Notes under the pieces: model-generated | What the model was told of the DNA's origin: nothing | The model's database searches: none | The model's input: the letters and a program-made list of their open reading frames with translations, nothing else | Assembly (NCBI GenBank): GCA_047495785.1 | Contig: JBLDXI010000026.1 | Span: 1,116,001 to 1,180,000 of the forward strand | Direction: 5' to 3' | Length of the DNA stretch: 64,000 nt | DNA from: Lepidodermella squamata | Taxonomy: Eukaryota > Gastrotricha | In this document: one piece after another, positions 9,685 to 20,890 of the stretch | Position numbering within the stretch: position 1 is the stretch's first letter | Layout: every line of letters starts with the position of its first letter | Program-made: the position numbers and the translations under genes

Positions 9685-12054
9685 ATGCCGCGATACTTTT
9701 CGAGAGTTTTGTTCACTTTCTTGATAACAGGCTTTTTCCTTGTCGAGAGCCAAAATGTAACAAAAAGTCATAATTTGACCATAGCTGTCCTCCGGTCTTT
9801 CCTACAACCGCCACGGAACAGCAGATTTGTTAGAGTGACGATGCAAATGGCTGTGGATGCAGTCAACAGCAGACCAGATATCCTCCCGGGCTATCAACTC
9901 CAACTCGAATTCATCGAAGAAGCAATCAACGGCGATCAAGTCGTTACTCGATTTTTCGACTTTTTACGAAGGAACGAAAAGTCAATGTCAAACGTAGCTC
10001 CGCTAGTCTTAGGACCGTACTACGCCCCAGGTTGCTTGAAAGTCTCACCTCTAATAGCTCGTTTCAACATGATTCACGTGACCAATGGCTGTCCGCACCA
10101 GCTAATGACAGGAAATCGTCGGGAATTTCCAACAATTTTTCGCACAATGATACCTGCTGAGATGATCAACGTTGCCCAGGTGAAATTCATCAAAAATGTT
10201 GGAAAATGGCAAAATATCGCAATTTTATCGAATAATCTTGCGTCAAACTACGATCTCGCAAATGACTTCTACGCCCGAAGCATTAAGGTCGGGATAAATG
10301 TTTTATGGTATGACATCAACCCTATTGATTCAGAAACAGCTCCGTTGCTAGCCAAAACCAATGCAAGAATTTTTGTCATTGTAACCTCTGGGCCAATCGT
10401 CATCTACCGACACTTATGCGCGTTGTATAATTATGGTTTCCGAGGCCCGAAATACCTGTTCATTCTCCAGTCTGGGACGATAGGACTGATCGATCAATCA
10501 TTACTACCCCTAGGTTGCTCGGTTTCAATGGCTATCGAACAAGCAGCTCAGTCTATTTGGGTTGGATTCGCCCAGGAAGCTCCGATGAATTTTGGCCCAA
10601 CGGCAGTTGGTTACGATCTTGACTCGTTTGAGAAGGAGTTCGATCGTCGAACCAACAAGTCACGCTTACCCGACTACGAAAACCGACATCGAAATTTCGA
10701 CGAAGCTCTTCAGGGCATTTTGTCCCTTCATGAAGGGGAGAAGCTGCTCCAACGGAAAAACATGTCTTTGAGAGATTTCGGCCGTAATCCTGAAGCTGTT
10801 TTAGCCTCGGTGAAACAAGCCGCCGAAAGCATTCGTTTCAACTCCCTTCGAGCTGGGGAAGTCAAATATTCCGAAAGGATAGAATTTGATTTTGAGCCTC
10901 AATGGTTTTTGCTATACAATGATAGAGATAGGACGTTCAAACCATTTGGGAAAACTATTTTCACCGGGCAAGGTAGTCCTGATGATCCTGATAATCACAA
11001 CTTGACGCTTCTGGATGATGTTTCAGTTTGGTCGGATTTGAAAGATCAGCCTAATGTCTTCAGGGTGATGGACCATGTTCCGTTTTGGGTATTCGTATTA
11101 ACAGCTGTTTTTGCCACGTTACTGTCCGTTATGGAAATGACCCTGCTCAACACAACTAGATTTCTTGTTGGGGACGATCCTGCAAGCTCTTCGAAACAAA
11201 AACTTGGCAATGGAAAAAGATTCATGAATATAGGACTGATTTTTCTGAATATTGGCGCAATTTTCTTCGTACAACCTGAATTAAGACCAGGCTTTTGCTA
11301 TGTCCAGAGAATTTTCCTGGTGGCAGGGTTCAGCTTGCTAAATGGCTCATTATTCGGATTTATCCAACATTTCAGATCGAATCTGACGTTATTTTCGGTA
11401 GCAATTAGCGGTTCTATGCAGAACTTTTCGGTTGCAAGAACTAAAAGATCGCGGAAGAATAAAGCGAAGAAAACCGACGATTCCTGGCAATTCGATGCAA
11501 CCAAAATCGGCAACGCTAATACTGCAATCATCTCTGCGTTGGTGTCGCTGTTCCTTCAGGGAATAGCTGTGGCTGTTACGCTTGCTATTGGATCCTACAA
11601 AGTCGTTGTAGTCACAATGTACCCTAAACCTATTTACGATGAAGATTTAGACGCGGAATTCACGTATCTCTCCCGGCAATGTGAATCGTTACCTAATTAT
11701 GATATGTCTTGTGTCGTCGGTCTTGTTGGAGCAAATTTATTACTTCTCATCATTGGATCTTTCTTCGCTTATGAGGTCAGCGTTCAAGCTGGGCGGATTC
11801 TCAAAAATCCTGAGATTACGGAGATACAGCGTAGCTGGGTCATGGAAATTCGACTTTTCGTTTTGGCAATTTTCAATGTTCTAGGCATTTTCGTATCAGG
11901 GGTTGTTGTAGTTGCGATCATCAACAACTCGACGGCTTGGCGAAATTCAGGCCAAGCTATGCCAATTACTGTTGCAGCAGTGGCTTGTATCAGTTCATTT
12001 TCAACCGGAGCGATTATTTTCTGGCCAGCTATTGCTAAGGTTTTGAAGCGATGA
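9685..12054 (+). CDS. Intronless class C GPCR, GABA-B-receptor type
   Basis: A single uninterrupted frame of 789 codons. Residues 1-22 form a signal peptide (MPRYFSRVLFTFLITGFFLV). Residues about 28-440 form a Venus-flytrap ligand-binding domain of the ANF-receptor family (VTMQMAVDAVNSRPDILPGY, VLGPYYAPGCLKVSPLIARF). There is no cysteine-rich domain between it and the membrane, which is the GABA-B arrangement and not that of metabotropic glutamate receptors. Seven TM helices follow from about residue 467 to 783 (TM1 FWVFVLTAVFATLLSVMEM; TM7 MPITVAAVACISSFSTGA). The second intracellular loop is long and very basic (RTKRSRKNKAKK). The cytosolic tail is only about five residues, so the coiled coil that pairs GABA-B1 and GABA-B2 is absent. 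The lack of introns among intron-rich neighbours suggests a retrogene. An AATAAA lies near 12136. Confidence 0.88.
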   Translation: MPRYFSRVLFTFLITGFFLVESQNVTKSHNLTIAVLRSFLQPPRNSRFVRVTMQMAVDAVNSRPDILPGYQLQLEFIEEAINGDQVVTRFFDFLRRNEKSMSNVAPLVLGPYYAPGCLKVSPLIARFNMIHVTNGCPHQLMTGNRREFPTIFRTMIPAEMINVAQVKFIKNVGKWQNIAILSNNLASNYDLANDFYARSIKVGINVLWYDINPIDSETAPLLAKTNARIFVIVTSGPIVIYRHLCALYNYGFRGPKYLFILQSGTIGLIDQSLLPLGCSVSMAIEQAAQSIWVGFAQEAPMNFGPTAVGYDLDSFEKEFDRRTNKSRLPDYENRHRNFDEALQGILSLHEGEKLLQRKNMSLRDFGRNPEAVLASVKQAAESIRFNSLRAGEVKYSERIEFDFEPQWFLLYNDRDRTFKPFGKTIFTGQGSPDDPDNHNLTLLDDVSVWSDLKDQPNVFRVMDHVPFWVFVLTAVFATLLSVMEMTLLNTTRFLVGDDPASSSKQKLGNGKRFMNIGLIFLNIGAIFFVQPELRPGFCYVQRIFLVAGFSLLNGSLFGFIQHFRSNLTLFSVAISGSMQNFSVARTKRSRKNKAKKTDDSWQFDATKIGNANTAIISALVSLFLQGIAVAVTLAIGSYKVVVVTMYPKPIYDEDLDAEFTYLSRQCESLPNYDMSCVVGLVGANLLLLIIGSFFAYEVSVQAGRILKNPEITEIQRSWVMEIRLFVLAIFNVLGIFVSGVVVVAIINNSTAWRNSGQAMPITVAAVACISSFSTGAIIFWPAIAKVLKR

Positions 12055-13214
12055 TTTCAGAGCGAAAGACATAATCCGTAATTAGCTCGTGCATGTGAAA
12101 TTTCGCGAAATGAAGGTATGTCTGTTAACGAGTTCTAAATAAACCTTGCGCAGGCTGTGCTGAAGAAATCACGCATATTCGAAAACAAACGTGCCTTTGC
12201 AGAAAAAGAGCTCATTTCGCATAGGACATTTCGTTTTTCGAAAGACAGATTTACCTGCCAAACTTCGCTAAAACTCAGCCAAATTTTTCATATAATTTTT
12301 CATCCTCATGGGAGAATGGAGACTTTTTCACGGGAATGAACTCGACTAAAATGCATTTTTAAACTTTCTCACGGATGTATGCCAACTCAGGTCGCAATTA
12401 TCCGAAAAGGCAGCACAGATCTGAAATTTACGTTTTCTTGACAGGCATTCAACCCTCTAACGATGGTCAGCTTTAGACGAAATCGTACGCAAAACTAGCA
12501 TTTTTTCAAAATTTGGAAATTTTAAAGAAAATCACCAAGCGCATTTTCCCTGCCAGATTTTTCGCTCGGACCCAAATTTAACGAAAAATGTGTCACTTCA
12601 TTGTCGACCGAGGCAATCAATCGATTTTTTTGACCCATTCTCATCTCTGACCCCAATGTGGCTTAATGAAATTATCTAAAATCGTGATTTTCGTAAATTC
12701 ATCGACAAATGTAAATGGAGAAAGAGTGTAACTGAGGCTCCATTGAAATAAATAGGCAGCCCATATGCCAAGTTATAATTTTTCCCTCGGGCGTTCATAA
12801 AAATGTATTTTTCCAAAAAAATGTATCTTAAGGCAGAACCGGGAAAGAAGGAGGGCAGGGGTTACCGGGCCTTTGAAAAAATAATAGACAGTGACTTGTA
12901 ATTCGGTGTTAGCGGAAATTTTTTATTGTCAACTTTTCAGACTCTGTTGTGCGATTTGTTTTTGACCTCGAGGAAAATGTCGCGAACATCGCAATTTTCT
13001 TCTTCAAATAAATGCGGCTAATTTTCAATCAGCTGCACTTCAAAAGGTTCCAAACTCGAAAAGACGAAAGATGCAAAATATGCGTCATTTTTTATTGAAG
13101 ATTATACAGGAAAAAAAGGGAAAACGAAAAATTGAAACAATATTCTTCAAAAATATTTACAAATAATTTGGCAGCAGTAAACATATATTTCACTAGTAAT
13201 CATCATTCCAAAAC
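12055..13214. other. Intergenic region, no gene seen
   Basis: AT-rich sequence between the GPCR 3' end and the 3' end of the leftward zinc-finger gene. It contains the GPCR poly(A) signal (about 12136). I see no domain or exon-like structure. Confidence 0.5.
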
Positions 13215-16200
13215 TCAAAAAGCAGATCGCATCGAAGCCCGCAAATCAACAGGCGCGTCACTATTCGCCGCATCTAGCCGATTATTTTGACCGAACCGAA
13301 CAACATCATAAGAATGGGCAATCGGCGGCGTTAGCACGTGATTTACAGACGCCGCACCAGTTGGCAGATTTTTCTGCTCAACCGGCGACGATTCAGCGGA
13401 GGAAATCGTAACCGGTTCCATCGGTAAGTTTATCGAAGTCGAGGTTACACTAGCCAGTAAGGCTGAATTTTGTAATAATTGCTGCTGAGTCGGTTGTTGC
13501 CCTATGCGGCTTTTCTCTCGACTTTGAAGATACAACAACGTATCCGTGAAAATTTTTGCAGATTGCTGACTAGTCCCAGGCGCGCTTAAATAGCCGTGTA
13601 ATTGATAGGCCAATCGAACAATCGCCGCTTTTTGCTCTTTCGGGATTAAACTCAACGGCGACGGCGCGACAGAAGCGTGGGATGGCCCACTTCTGTACAA
13701 AACAGGCTGGCTAGGCGGAGGTGGCAACCGTTGAACCGGCGCGTGACTAGCTGGCGGTTTCGGCTGGGAAATATTTGGCTGCTTTTGTTGTTGAATTTTC
13801 GAAGCATTATTTCCGTTGTTGTAGCTTCCGAATTGATTCGTAGTCACAGCGTAGACTGCACTCATCGGATTTCCATTCTGAGCCGGCGGTTGCATCAGCT
13901 GGCAATTCGCATCGCCGCACGAGCACGAAACCTGAAAATAAATTCCGAATTTAGAAAAAACTCTCGTCGCGAAATTTGAGGTTTAATATTATAAGAAAAT
14001 AGCGGCTAAAAGCTTATATTTGAGTCCGGTTTTTTGTCACTTAAAAAAGTGAGACGCTTTTATCGGATGACGTAGCCATTTGAACTTCCCGACAATCGTT
14101 TTTTTTGTCACTTAAGAACTCAATCAAAACAAAACAAGTAATAGCCCTAATTCAATCGGATTTTTTCTGGCACATTAGAATCACTATCTGGCAGAACGAG
14201 CACATTTTTGCTACCAGAATGCCATCACAAATCATAATTTTTCATATATTTCTCGTCGTTCTGATTTTAAACTACAGCTTGACAAACGCTGGAACAACGA
14301 AAAATGCCTTGGCTGAGAGAAAAACATCGTCAAGTAAGATCCAGCTTAATTATTTCATGATATCCTTTGTCGGAATATTTTTTCGAAAAAATAATTTTTA
14401 AAATAATTTTCTCTCTGATATAATTTTTTAATACATTCTTTGCGAGCGCATTATTTAAAATCAGGTTCCAATAAGAGTGGGACCCTATTCATTCTACGGC
14501 TGAGTATTTTTTTCAAATTTTTTCAGATATATTGAAGGAGTTTTTCCGTGAGAACAAATTCAAGTCTGTGAATAAAAAACCGTGCGATTCAAAATTGCTC
14601 GGGCCGAAACCGCCACTAATGAAGCAACGAGCTAGACATCGACGAGCTGGGTCGCTTCGCCCAATGAACGAGCCGCGGGATTTCGCTGCTTTGGACGGCA
14701 GTAAAACAATAAGAAATGTTCGCCTAAATTGCTAGATGGCTTTCTGCAGATTCAAGTGCTAAAAACTACTGGTACGAATATCAAATTGACAGACCTGAGC
14801 TAACAACGCCAATTTAGTTCTTTCAATTGAATTTACAATAAATTCGGAATTTTCGCAGTTTTCGAAATTTCAACAGTGTAAATGAGGTGTCTATTTCAAG
14901 GTTGAAGGTTTTGCGATCAAGCTCGAGCACGACCTTGCTGTTATGGACAGCCTGTTCGAGCCATGGTTTTGGGCTCGATGGGAATCCCTACTGCCAATTT
15001 TTTCTCATCTGCAATAAAGGAGACTCGCCTAGAACAATTTTCTCGTTTTTCGAACAACTTTTCTATCGCTTTCCGCAAATTTTAATATTTTCCAGCCGCG
15101 AATCACGTTTCGGAGTCTGCTCTTATCAGCCGCGGCCACCAACTGAGTAGAAGTAGATGTAGATTATCCCTCAAACCAAGCTTTTACCGCCCATTTACGG
15201 AACGAGGTCAGAGAAAAATTCTCGGTTCTATGTACACCTGTATTACCTCTTGCAACATGGCTGATCGCTTTCAACAGCTCGCCCTGGCCAGCAAACTCCA
15301 CTATTCACTCTAACGATCCGCTTGTATATACAAAATCTTACTGTACGTTTATACGGCATATCCTAGAATTTTCATCTCCGGTCTGGAACCCTGCTGATGT
15401 GAAATCAACTAATATTATTGAAAAAGTTCAGTCTTATTTTACTCGAAGGCTGGCCTACCGCTGTAAAATTGCTACTAATTATAGTTATACTGAAAGACTT
15501 TCAATTCTTGAGCTTGAACCACTTGAACTCAGACGCATCAAATCTGACATATTATTTGTACACAAAATGATAACTGGAATGGTGGCTCTTCGTGCTGGTG
15601 ATTTCTTTGAATTTTCTAAAACTCCTCGCGGTGATGAAGAAAATAGAATTGTAATCGAAAAATCAAAGCTTATCTCCGCACTACAATAACTCAGCAAAAC
15701 TACAACTCGTTTGCTATTTTTTCCATGAGTGGCGCAAGAACCGTAGCGCTTCTCGCTGTGACGAAAAATTCGACTGGCTGGATTTGACGAATGATATTCC
15801 CGAGAATTAGCACGAGAAAACTTATTCGAGTTTATGACTATTGATTGGTTTTTGATTGATTGAGTTTTGAGAAGATATGACAAGCATCTTCCAGTCGTAA
15901 TTAAGGAGACAGACACGATTATAATTGATAAAGCCTGACGCTGGCTTTCCTCGCAAAATTTGGAGAAAATCCCGGCTGGTGATGGCCACAGCAGGGCTGA
16001 GTCATGCGTGGGCCGCTTAATCGATCTTAATTTTGGGAAGGATGCGAACGCGAAGAAAAATCGGAAGCACATCTACAATCGCCTGCTAGCCAATAATTTG
16101 ACTGAAGTCGAGCCGAAGTCGAAGTTCAGCGATGTGAACGCAACCGAATCGATGCCACCCGAATCGCCGACGGCAAATCAGTCAATAAGCACAACAACGA

Positions 16201-19200
16201 GCGTAGTCGTTGAAAGGCAGAAATGGGAGAAATTTTGTCCTCATAAGAAGAAGAAGGCGGGCAAGAGAACTGCAACTATCCTCGAGTTAGAGGGCGAGAG
16301 CTATCGCCAAGTTCTGAACCAAGTCCGGCAAGAGCCTATGCCGACCGAGAAGTTGCGGGCGATGCAAATAGCGAGGAGGACGTTAATGAAAAGTTGCAAT
16401 ATAAATTGAGGCAGATATGTGCCATTTCCGTGTCTCATCAAACGCTAAGGAAAATGATTAACCCAGCCATCGTCGTCAATGCGAACTGCTCTCTTTCCCG
16501 TGTCCCGTGAAATTCATCATCCGGGCGGAATTCGAGGAGGGCGAAAAGCTTGGTCAAAAAGAATTCCACTTCGAGCGGATAGGAGAGCCAAACAATTCTT
16601 TATGCGATATCACTAGAAGTTCATTAGAAAACCTGGCCGCATCCTGGCAGATGAATTTAAATGAGCTGCAAATTTAATCGAATATTTCGACATAGCTTTT
16701 TGGGCATTTAAACATCAAGTTGAGGACATAAGATATTTCAGAAGAACCAGATAAAATTAATCCACAGCCGGGGAATTCTTTTTCCATCCGACAGTCCTAT
16801 ATTATCAGATACCATGAAAAATAAAAATGACTGTTAACAAGTGAAAAGTAGGGTGTAGCGAATTTTCGCAAAAAGTGTGCTCACTTGAAGAAAGATTCTT
16901 GGATTCCACGATGTTCTTTTTCCAGTTCTTTTTTTCAGTTTTTCTTGATGATTTTAAATTTTCGAATTTCGGACCTCTAGGAGACTAGGAGAAAACCCTG
17001 AAAAGAGACACTAGCTTGATTCCATCGAAATTTGTGAAAATGTGTGATTTCTCCCCTCAGATTACCCCATAAAATCTCGACAGCGCATAAGAAAATAACG
17101 TCAGAATAAATTACGCGACGAATTATCAATTGATAAATTAAAAAACTTCAAGCACGCATTTTTTCGCTTGTAAACTTTGAAGCCAATTTTCTCAATAAGC
17201 CTGATGAATATCAACCTCTTTTTATCGTTCGACCCCCGTTCATTGACCTTGAAAGTGGCATCAAAATCTCTCGATTTCAAAAATGTCGCTAAATTGTAGT
17301 TCGATTCAAAAATAATATTCAAATTTTACGAATTTCGAGGCAAACTTGGCAAACTATTTTGATTTCAAGTTAGTTTAGTCACAATTTTTTTCTTTCGAAT
17401 GAAATTAGTCATATAATTTTTTTCAAAACATAAAAATAATAAATTCTCACCGTATAGAGCCGTTGCTGTGGAGGTATCTGCTGGGCTGTCGCCGCAGTTT
17501 GAGGTTGCTGAGGCGGCTGTTGCTGTTGTTGCGGTTTATCCTGGCGGTAATTTACCGCCTGCTGTTGCTGAATACCCGGAAAAGCCGGCGCTAAATTGTG
17601 CCGCTCATTACCCGGCACTAGCGACGGGCGATAGCTCTGAGCAATCGAGAAAGGACTAGAAAAATCAACCGACGCCCGCCGCCCGCCGATATCCAGCTGC
17701 GGGGCGAAGGCATTACTCGAAGTTTGAATTCGATCAGGGTAGGGCGGGGCAGAACTGAAATGCTGAGCCCGGTACTGCTGCTGTTGTTGCAAAGGCAACG
17801 CTGGGGCGATTGAAGTGATGGTCGACTGCAAATTCAGCCGCCCGGTAACCAAAGGCTGCTGCGTAAAATTTTGACTCGAAATTTCCATCGATTTCGCAGC
17901 GGTTATGTCAACATTAGGCGGGGGTGAGGATTTTTTCAATGACAACGGCTCTTCATTGCTATTATCATTATCATTCCTAATTGGCGACGCAGTTTTTTCC
18001 TCTAATCTTGGCATTTTCTCTGCGACTTCACTCGACGGCGTTGGTTTCATCAAATTCTGACGACGCTGGGGCTGGGTTGATTTTCGCTTCGATCTCAGCG
18101 CTTGATTAGGCGAGGCCGGGGCTGAATTTGAGCCTGAAAATGCGGCATGGTTTGTTTGAGCTGAAAAGGAGGACGAAGTTGATTCGTTTTGAGGTACGCT
18201 GCTGATGTTCGAGTTATCTGCGTCGAGGCTAGCGGGTTGGTTTTGTTGGGCTTCATCTTCATCGTCATTTTCCGAGTCGGTGTTTGCGGCTTCTCCAGCG
18301 ACTGCAGACTGACTCGTTGATTCAGAGTCGGATTCGATCAAAGATGATTGTTCTCTCTCCGGGGTTTGCTTCATCAAGCCCTGAAAATAATCAAAATTAG
18401 CAATTCAAATGGATGGCGCGATTTTTTTTAATCATGAAAAATAACATTTTGCGAAGCCAAATTTCAGAAATCGTCACCAAGCGAAAACTATTATAGCGTG
18501 TCCCACAAGTTAAACAACTATCTTTAATTTTGCTTTTTGTAAGAATTTCAACAAATTTTTGAAATTAAACATACCGGAGAATTTTCCGTCATTTATCCAC
18601 AATTTTACCGAAGAAATAAAAAAAATTAAAGGGGGAAACCCGAAAAGATAGTAACTGGTTCGGTAATTTTCGGTATTTTACCCGGTTCAAATTTGTCCAG
18701 TTTTTTCCATTCCATTGACAAGTTACAAACTTAATTACTATTCTTAGGGCATCTTTAATTTTTCTAAGATTTTTCTGGCAATGAAATATGACTTCGCCCC
18801 TAATTTTACAGTTTCTGATCTCTTTTCCGTGTTTTTCTTTGTTTAAATAAAGCGAAACGTCGGCGACTTAACATTCTTTCTTGAAGTATCGAGGTAGTCC
18901 GAAATGGTACATCATTCAAATTTAAAAAAAATCTGTTGTCTCTGGTAACGTTTTCTTCAAATTTTATACCAGAAAATCCCTATTCAATTCTCGATCGATT
19001 TGTCAAAACCCGGTCGACAACCGTTAAAATCAATCGCTTCAGTGGAGGTTGAAGTGTTCTTGGCCTAGTGGGGTAACTTGGCTGCATGGCTTTTTCACTT
19101 TTGGCGATGAACCATCCGGCAAAAACTAGGACGATGATTCATCACGCCATGTCCAGGCCAAATATTTGTGCGCATTTTGCACGTTAAAAAATCGGCCAAG

Positions 19201-20381
19201 CTAACCCACAAAATTCAGTTAATTACCGCTCGCGATTGCGAGAGCAGTTTTCCGAGTTCAAGGTGTCATTTGAAAGATAGGACGAGAGAGGAATCTTTCT
19301 GTGGAAACGGCGTTTTCTCAGAGCCTAAAGGGAATGAGTTAGTACTTTTGTCATTTAAAACACGATTTTCGAATTTGGTTGCAAAGAATTTTCCTATAAA
19401 CAAATTTCGTAACAACTTTTTTTCTCGAAAGCGACATGGTAATTAATTTGGATTTTTTAATATTTACAGAAAATTATTTGATATTTTACATTATTTGAAT
19501 ACTTGAATTTATGACCTAGAACTGCCAACCTTAATTCGAATAATATTGGGAAACTCAATTTTTTCAAACAAATTTGATCAAGCGCCAGATATATTGAAGA
19601 AATATGACTTCTTCGGATCGCTGATTATCAAAATAATACAATGGAGTTTCCAGCTTAAAAATAACAAAAATGGCTTGTAAGACTATACGAAAAATTGAGT
19701 ACAAGTCTTAATAGATAATAGGCGAGAAAATCGAATGGAAGGTTTGCTAATCTTGTAACAATGGAGGAAAATCCCGGACAAACAACATTATGAATTATAT
19801 GAAATTATATTAAGGCGAATGACCTGGTTTCTCTACGTTTTCTTTGTTTTTACGACGAAAATAGGGCGACCACCGTGAAGAGTCGCTTTTTCGCCAAAAT
19901 ATCCTCATTTTTTCCATATTTATATTTATGGCATCAATAACATTGGAGGAAAGAAAAATATTTGTTAAATATTCGCAGAATAATTAGCGAATTGGGTTAG
20001 AGAATGAGAAATGCGAAAATTTACCCGTCGATGGTGTTGAAATTCGTGGAATTGAAGTTCATCGAGTGACGCCATGACTTCACTGCATCGCGAGCACGGA
20101 AATTTGCCCGGAATACAAGACGGCTTTCTCGGTAAATCGCCGCGATGGCCGAGTTCAAAATGCCGTTCCAGATAGCCAGCAGCTTTGAATTTGCGCTTGC
20201 AGTTCGGGCAGCTGAACCGCTGCAGGCCGGGTGAATAATGCGCCAATCCCCAGCCTTTAGTTAACGCAGCCGCTGGTGCGGTGGTGATGTTTAAAGAAAT
20301 CGATCCGCTGTTGGATCGATCGGGAGACGATGTAACGGGAGACATTGTCACGCTCAACCTCGAGCGAAGAGAACTTGACAT
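13215..20381 (-). CDS. C2H2 zinc-finger protein with long Gln/Ser-rich disordered tail
   Basis: Three exons (20381-20025, 18380-17451, 13931-13215) all join in phase 0 and give about 667 residues. Exon 1 holds two C2H2 fingers: CPNCKRKFKAAGYLERHFEL-GH (residues about 58-79) and CSRCSEVMASLDELQFHEFQ-HH (residues about 96-117). Exon 2 begins with an acidic, Ser-rich region, followed by a basic KRK/RR stretch and Gln-rich repeats. Exon 3 opens with a CSCGDANC cluster and is Gln/Pro-rich. Two short motifs, EEPLSLKK and APVDLRAS, resemble the P-x-D/S-L-S/K/R docking motif for CtBP corepressors. The protein is probably a nuclear transcriptional regulator. The introns are very long for this region (3.5 and 1.6 kb) and carry other genes and mobile elements. 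The start is the ATG at 20381. Confidence 0.8.
14219..14735 (+). CDS. Small secreted basic peptide precursor, nested in the zinc-finger gene intron
   Basis: Two exons (14219-14333 and 14527-14735) join in frame across a gtaag...tttttcag intron and give about 107 residues. The first 24 residues are a good signal peptide (MPSQIIIFHIFLVVLILNYS then LTNA). The mature part is basic, has only two cysteines (KKPCDSK and the C-terminal RLNC), and contains a furin/dibasic-like site RARHRRAG. This could be a neuropeptide or hormone precursor, or a small antimicrobial-type peptide, but no family is recognised. An upstream in-frame ATG (14105) would bury the signal peptide, so the ATG at 14219 is preferred. 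AATAAA lies near 14836. It is transcribed opposite to the host gene. Confidence 0.55.
15300..15880 (+). mobile_element. 3' fragment of a non-LTR retrotransposon (LINE) reverse-transcriptase ORF
   Basis: The frame through 15346-15689 encodes TFIRHILEFSSPVWNP, then VQSYFTRRLAYRC and LSILELEPLELRRIKSDIL. This is the conserved C-terminal region of CR1/Jockey/RTE-like reverse transcriptases. The downstream sequence continues in broken frames (…KNSTGW…, …LIRVYDY). Upstream RT domains and the endonuclease are missing, so it is a dead 5'-truncated copy in the intron of the zinc-finger gene. Confidence 0.75.
15960..16409 (+). CDS. Unrecognised 149-codon ORF beside the LINE remnant
   Basis: The open frame encodes a basic, low-complexity product with KKNRKHIYNRLL, CPHKKKKAGKRT and QVRQEPMPTEKLRAMQIARR. 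It lies on the strand opposite to the host zinc-finger gene and directly after the LINE fragment. It may be part of a degraded mobile element or an unannotated nested gene. I see no splice partner or signal, and it could be spurious. Confidence 0.25.
   Translation: MEKIPAGDGHSRAESCVGRLIDLNFGKDANAKKNRKHIYNRLLANNLTEVEPKSKFSDVNATESMPPESPTANQSISTTTSVVVERQKWEKFCPHKKKKAGKRTATILELEGESYRQVLNQVRQEPMPTEKLRAMQIARRTLMKSCNIN
16410..17450. other. Intron sequence of the zinc-finger gene, nothing recognised
   Basis: AT-rich intronic sequence with no domain-like frame. A short minus-strand frame at 17101-17322 has no support. Confidence 0.4.
18494..18845 (-). mobile_element. MITE with Tc1/mariner-like end, copy 1 (one end lost)
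   Basis: The left edge reads AGCGTGTCCCACAAGTT. The interior (ggtaattttcggtattttacccggtt, and gtttctgatctcttttccgtgt) is the reverse complement of the element at 62115-62463. The right terminal repeat is missing after about 18845. It lies in the 18381-20024 intron of the zinc-finger gene. Confidence 0.65.
18846..20024. other. Remainder of the first zinc-finger gene intron
   Basis: I see no exon or element beyond the MITE. The open frame at 19168-19446 has no support. Confidence 0.4.
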
Positions 20382-20784
20382 ATGAATCAATCAAAAATTG
20401 GATAAAATCTATAGATGCATAAGAAATAATGGTTTCACTTTATTAATTATGACATGCATTTCATGTAAAGTCCAACTTAACTTCACTCAAACCAATGTTC
20501 TCTTCACGGTATTATTTTCGCCTATTAATTTCTTTGCGAAGCGAACATTATTTAGGTAGATATATGTCAAGTTGTTTACTTGCAAAAGTTCATTCGCTGA
20601 AGTGCGTTGCGGCCCGGTAGGAAAATGGAAATTTGCAAGTGATTAACGATGCCTTGTTGCGTGGGGTCGTAATGCTAATAGGATCTTAATGAGGTGTTGA
20701 TGGCGCATGAAAACTAGAAAATCTTAATTGCACCTCAAGACTCAGAATCACGCGATACGGTGTAGAAGTTTTTGCGCTGAAATT

Positions 20785-20890
20785 TCGGAAAATTGTCTGG
20801 AAAATGATAATCGCAACATTTTAAGATTTTCAGTCTGATATTACAAGCACGCGTCTCAATAGAAAACAACATAATGGCGGGCACAATCTT
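20785..20890 (+). repeat. Direct repeat, copy 1
   Basis: It shares aaaattgtctgga, ttacaagcacgcgtc and tcacaatc-like blocks in the same order with 21702-21812, at roughly 75-80 percent identity by eye. Confidence 0.5.

Noticed and set aside
9685-12054. Bacterial horizontal transfer as the reason for lack of introns
   Set aside because: The Venus-flytrap plus 7TM class C GPCR is a eukaryotic architecture. Retroposition is simpler.
15485-16072. 195-codon minus-strand ORF
   Set aside because: Antisense to the LINE reverse-transcriptase fragment. The + strand frame has recognisable RT motifs.
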